NCBI GenBank assembly: GCA_035604635.1
Contig: DATNIC010000134.1
Location: forward strand, 1-8,804
Source: DATNIC01 sp035604635
GTDB taxonomy: Bacteria > Vulcanimicrobiota > Vulcanimicrobiia > Vulcanimicrobiales > Vulcanimicrobiaceae
DNA: 8,804 bases
Direction: 5' to 3'
Under the pieces are notes generated by a model. The model ran no database searches. It was given only the letters and a program-made list of their open reading frames with translations, and was not told where the DNA came from. A program made the translations under genes and the position numbers. Positions 6,856 through 8,804 of this stretch are shown piece by piece (the stretch's first letter is position 1; each line of letters starts with the position of its first letter).

Positions 6856-7923
6856 ATGCGTCGCGGTTTGCTCTCCTGGTCGAAGACCGAGATCCCCCGG
6901 ACGGTCTTCGACATGCGCATCGCGCAGACGCAAGCCGCCATGGCAAGCGACGGGATCGAGGCGTTGCTCATCTACACCAATCACACGCGCCCTGCGGCGG
7001 TCTCTTGGCTGACGGGCTTCGTCCCCTATTGGTCGGAGTGCATGCTGTTCTTGCCGCGCAACGGGCGTCCGACGCTCGCCGCCGCGCTTTCGAAGCGCGT
7101 CCACGAGTGGATCGCGCAGACGTCGTGGATCGAGGGGATCGTCGGCGCGCCGAGACTCGGCCGGGAGATCGCGAAACTCTGCGTCCCCAACTACGCGGGG
7201 AGCCGGATCGGCGTCCTCGAGTACGATGCGCTCCCGACCCGAATCTCCGAAGACTTGAGCGAGGCGGGCGTCGCCGGCGTCGTCGACGCGACGGGACTGT
7301 TCGATCGCTTGCGCGCGCACGCCGACGGGACGGAGATCGCGCTGGCGGGATACGCCGCGCGGATCGCGCGCGATGCGCTCGCGAAGCTGCCCGAGCGTCC
7401 GGGCGACATCACCGGGGCGGTCGCGGCGGTCGAAGGCGCGGCGCGCTGGGGCGGCGCCGAGGAAGTCTACGTCGCCGTCGCGACCGAAATGCGCGAGTAT
7501 CCGGCATACTTTCGCGCGCACGGTCTGGGGACGAAGGCCGGCGAGACGTTCGGCGTCCGCCTGACCGTCGCATATAAAGGACAGTGGGTGCGCATGTCGC
7601 GCATCGTTTCGAGCGACCGCCATATCGCCGACGCCGTGCGCCGCGCGACCGAACGTTTCGCGGATGCCGCCGTCCGCTTGCCGGATCTCGTCACCTTGAT
7701 GAACGCCTCGAGCTGGCTCATCGAGGGGACGACGCGCTCGTTGCCGCTCGAGCCGCTCGCCGAATCGTGGGGGACGGGGATCCCGACGCAGCCGCTCGAG
7801 GGAAAAGTCGTGACGGTGAGCGCGACCTTCAACCTCGACGGCAATCCGATTCGCGTCGTCGCGCCGGTCATCGTCGGGACCGGCGACCGTCCGGGCGCGC
7901 TCTTGGCAACACCGCCGCTTTAG
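6856..7923 (+). CDS. Second creatinase/M24-fold protein, likely pseudoenzyme partner
   Basis: The 355-residue protein shares the two-domain layout of the preceding gene: an N-terminal creatinase-like domain (about 17-150, with IEALLIYTNHTRPAAVSWLT) and a C-terminal pita-bread-like half. By hand alignment with the upstream protein, the ligand-equivalent residues are R235, R246, T307, S322 and about V335. The key histidine is replaced in WGTGIP, where the neighbour has RGHGLG. None of the five metallopeptidase ligands remains, and neither does the catalytic histidine of creatinase, yet the frame is intact. That suggests a kept non-catalytic role, possibly heterodimerising with the upstream paralogue, since M24 proteins of this type form dimers. 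The gap to the upstream gene is 8 bases and the ribosome binding site is good. The fold call rests on the paralogy and is moderately sure; the function is unknown. Confidence 0.75.
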   Translation: MRRGLLSWSKTEIPRTVFDMRIAQTQAAMASDGIEALLIYTNHTRPAAVSWLTGFVPYWSECMLFLPRNGRPTLAAALSKRVHEWIAQTSWIEGIVGAPRLGREIAKLCVPNYAGSRIGVLEYDALPTRISEDLSEAGVAGVVDATGLFDRLRAHADGTEIALAGYAARIARDALAKLPERPGDITGAVAAVEGAARWGGAEEVYVAVATEMREYPAYFRAHGLGTKAGETFGVRLTVAYKGQWVRMSRIVSSDRHIADAVRRATERFADAAVRLPDLVTLMNASSWLIEGTTRSLPLEPLAESWGTGIPTQPLEGKVVTVSATFNLDGNPIRVVAPVIVGTGDRPGALLATPPL

Positions 7924-7927
7924 CGAG

Positions 7928-7944
7928 CCTCTGCCATAAAGAGG
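7928..7944 (+). promoter_or_regulatory. Small hairpin that would occlude the ribosome binding site of the channel gene
   Basis: CCTCT (7928-7932) can pair with AGAGG (7940-7944) around a 7-base loop. AGAGG is also the best Shine-Dalgarno sequence for TTG 7953, at 8-base spacing. The stem is only 5 bp, so it might give weak translational control or be a chance pairing. There is no T-tract, so it is not a terminator. Confidence 0.35.
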
Positions 7945-7952
7945 TCATCGAA

Positions 7953-8765
7953 TTGAAAAAAGGCCGCTTGGTTCGCACCGCTGCGATGCACTACCGCTCG
8001 ATCTGGACTGCTCAGACGATCTTCATCGGAACGACCCTCGCCGTCGCCGTTTCGGTTCTAACGGTCCAGATCTTGGGCCAATATCTGTCGTCAGGACATC
8101 GCACCACTTTAGTCGTCAGTTCCTTCATCGGGCACGTTGCGGCCTTCGCATTTCTCGCTTTGAACGGCAGCATCGTTGCGGGCGCCGTAGCGGGAGCATT
8201 TCGCCGCAAGGATCGAAAGGCACTATTAATAACCGTCATTACCTCATACTTCAGCCTGATGCTCGTATTCGCCAGCATCTACTACGAGGCTGCGTTCTTT
8301 GGCGACTTACAGGACGCCGTTTTCAAGTATGAGCACTATCGCGCAGACGCTCTGGCACACATCGAAGGTCCGAAGTACGACGATCGGCGCGCGTTCTCTG
8401 GCATTGCGCGGCGGTCGTGGTCAGGGGTCGATTGGCCGGTGCGGGTCGGCACTTTCTTCGACGGTCTTCCGCCGAGCATTTACAACGTGTCGCCGGAGCA
8501 GATGAGGAAGATTGCCGGTGCCCGCCCGATCGAGGACGTCGTCCAGTTCATCCCCGAGGCGAGCCTGGCCATCTTCGCGGACTGCCTGCATTTGAGCGTC
8601 ACCTCGATGACGACGCTCGGCTATGGCGACATCACTCCCCGCTCGGCGGCGGCTCGATTCGCCACCGACACCGAAGCAGTCTGCAACACGCTGCTTTTGA
8701 TTTTTGGTTTGGGCATGATTTTCGGAAACTGGCGCCAGGTCGACGAGCCTACTCAGCCAGTCTGA
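7953..8765 (+). CDS. Ion-channel protein with K+ selectivity filter (Ion_trans_2-like), TTG start
   Basis: This 270-residue membrane protein carries a potassium-type selectivity filter, SVTSMTTLGYGDITP, with TTLGYGD at 220-226. Hydrophobic helices lie at about 22-45, 52-82, 90-116 and 240-259, the last being the pore-lining helix. About 85-90 polar residues separate the third helix from the pore loop (about 118-205), much longer than in simple two-helix channels. No cytoplasmic RCK/TrkA domain follows; the chain ends about ten residues after the last helix. TTG 7953 is chosen because AAGAGG sits 8 bases upstream and the start gives a basic MKKGRLVR N-terminus. ATG 7986 is the alternative, 11 residues shorter, without a ribosome binding site. 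GC is lower than in neighbours, about 43-58% in most lines from 8041 to 8340. It could be a transferred gene. Cation, probably K+, conduction is inferred from the filter. Confidence 0.85.
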   Translation: MKKGRLVRTAAMHYRSIWTAQTIFIGTTLAVAVSVLTVQILGQYLSSGHRTTLVVSSFIGHVAAFAFLALNGSIVAGAVAGAFRRKDRKALLITVITSYFSLMLVFASIYYEAAFFGDLQDAVFKYEHYRADALAHIEGPKYDDRRAFSGIARRSWSGVDWPVRVGTFFDGLPPSIYNVSPEQMRKIAGARPIEDVVQFIPEASLAIFADCLHLSVTSMTTLGYGDITPRSAAARFATDTEAVCNTLLLIFGLGMIFGNWRQVDEPTQPV

Positions 8766-8804
8766 AGCCGGTGTGGTTGGCAGCGCTGGATGGTTCGGCT
8801 TGGC
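8766..8804. other. Non-coding tail at the window edge
   Basis: Thirty-nine bases follow the channel stop. AAGCCG (8765-8770) can pair with CGGCTT (8796-8801) across 25 bases, and CAGCGCTG (8781-8788) is palindromic. No T-tract is visible before the window ends, so a terminator cannot be claimed. Confidence 0.3.

Noticed and set aside
7584..7952. N-terminal extension of the channel protein into the preceding gene
   Set aside because: The extension is Arg-rich out-of-frame reading of the M24-like gene. A good ribosome binding site sits before TTG 7953 and the hydrophobic channel sequence begins only after it.

Overview
The window comes from a high-GC bacterium. Hand counts of several 60-base lines give about 65-70% GC in the core genes and clearly less near the right end. 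There is no taxonomic marker beyond truA. A membrane-anchored chemoreceptor implies chemotaxis. A soil or environmental lineage (for example Eremiobacterota, Chloroflexota or Alphaproteobacteria) is only a guess. The genome uses GTG, TTG and apparently CTG starts as well as ATG.

Left part (1-2238): the 3' portion of truA (tRNA pseudouridine synthase A, plus strand) runs into a convergent methyl-accepting chemotaxis protein (minus strand). The two stop codons share bases, so there is no intergenic space. The receptor has a short two-helix membrane anchor and no obvious extracellular sensor domain.

Divergent spacer (2239-2416): this is the only sizeable non-coding stretch. It holds a palindrome and hairpin next to the receptor start, an 11-bp direct repeat with a 50-bp period, and a perfect CGAAC-N4-GTTCG inverted repeat. 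That repeat resembles the LexA/SOS box of Gram-positive bacteria and mycobacteria.

Central operon (2417-7923, plus strand): a complete NitT/TauT-type ABC importer (substrate-binding protein, ATPase, two permeases) is packed with overlapping genes. Two tandem proteins of the creatinase/aminopeptidase P fold (M24, 'pita-bread') follow at once. The ATPase has no ATG, GTG or TTG start that would keep its Walker A region. The only near-cognate candidate at the gene junction is a CTG in a CTGA overlap with the upstream stop. Both M24-like proteins have lost the metal ligands of true aminopeptidases. The first keeps one histidine and the second keeps none of the five. I infer an import-and-process module for a small nitrogen-containing solute, with one possibly active metal-free enzyme and one apparent pseudoenzyme. 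The substrate cannot be told from the sequence.

Right end (7924-8804): a small K+-channel-like membrane protein with a TTLGYGD selectivity filter lies 29 bases after the operon. It has lower GC and an unusually long segment before the pore. Its likely start is a TTG behind a good ribosome binding site that can fold into a small hairpin. The last 39 bases show only weak inverted repeats.
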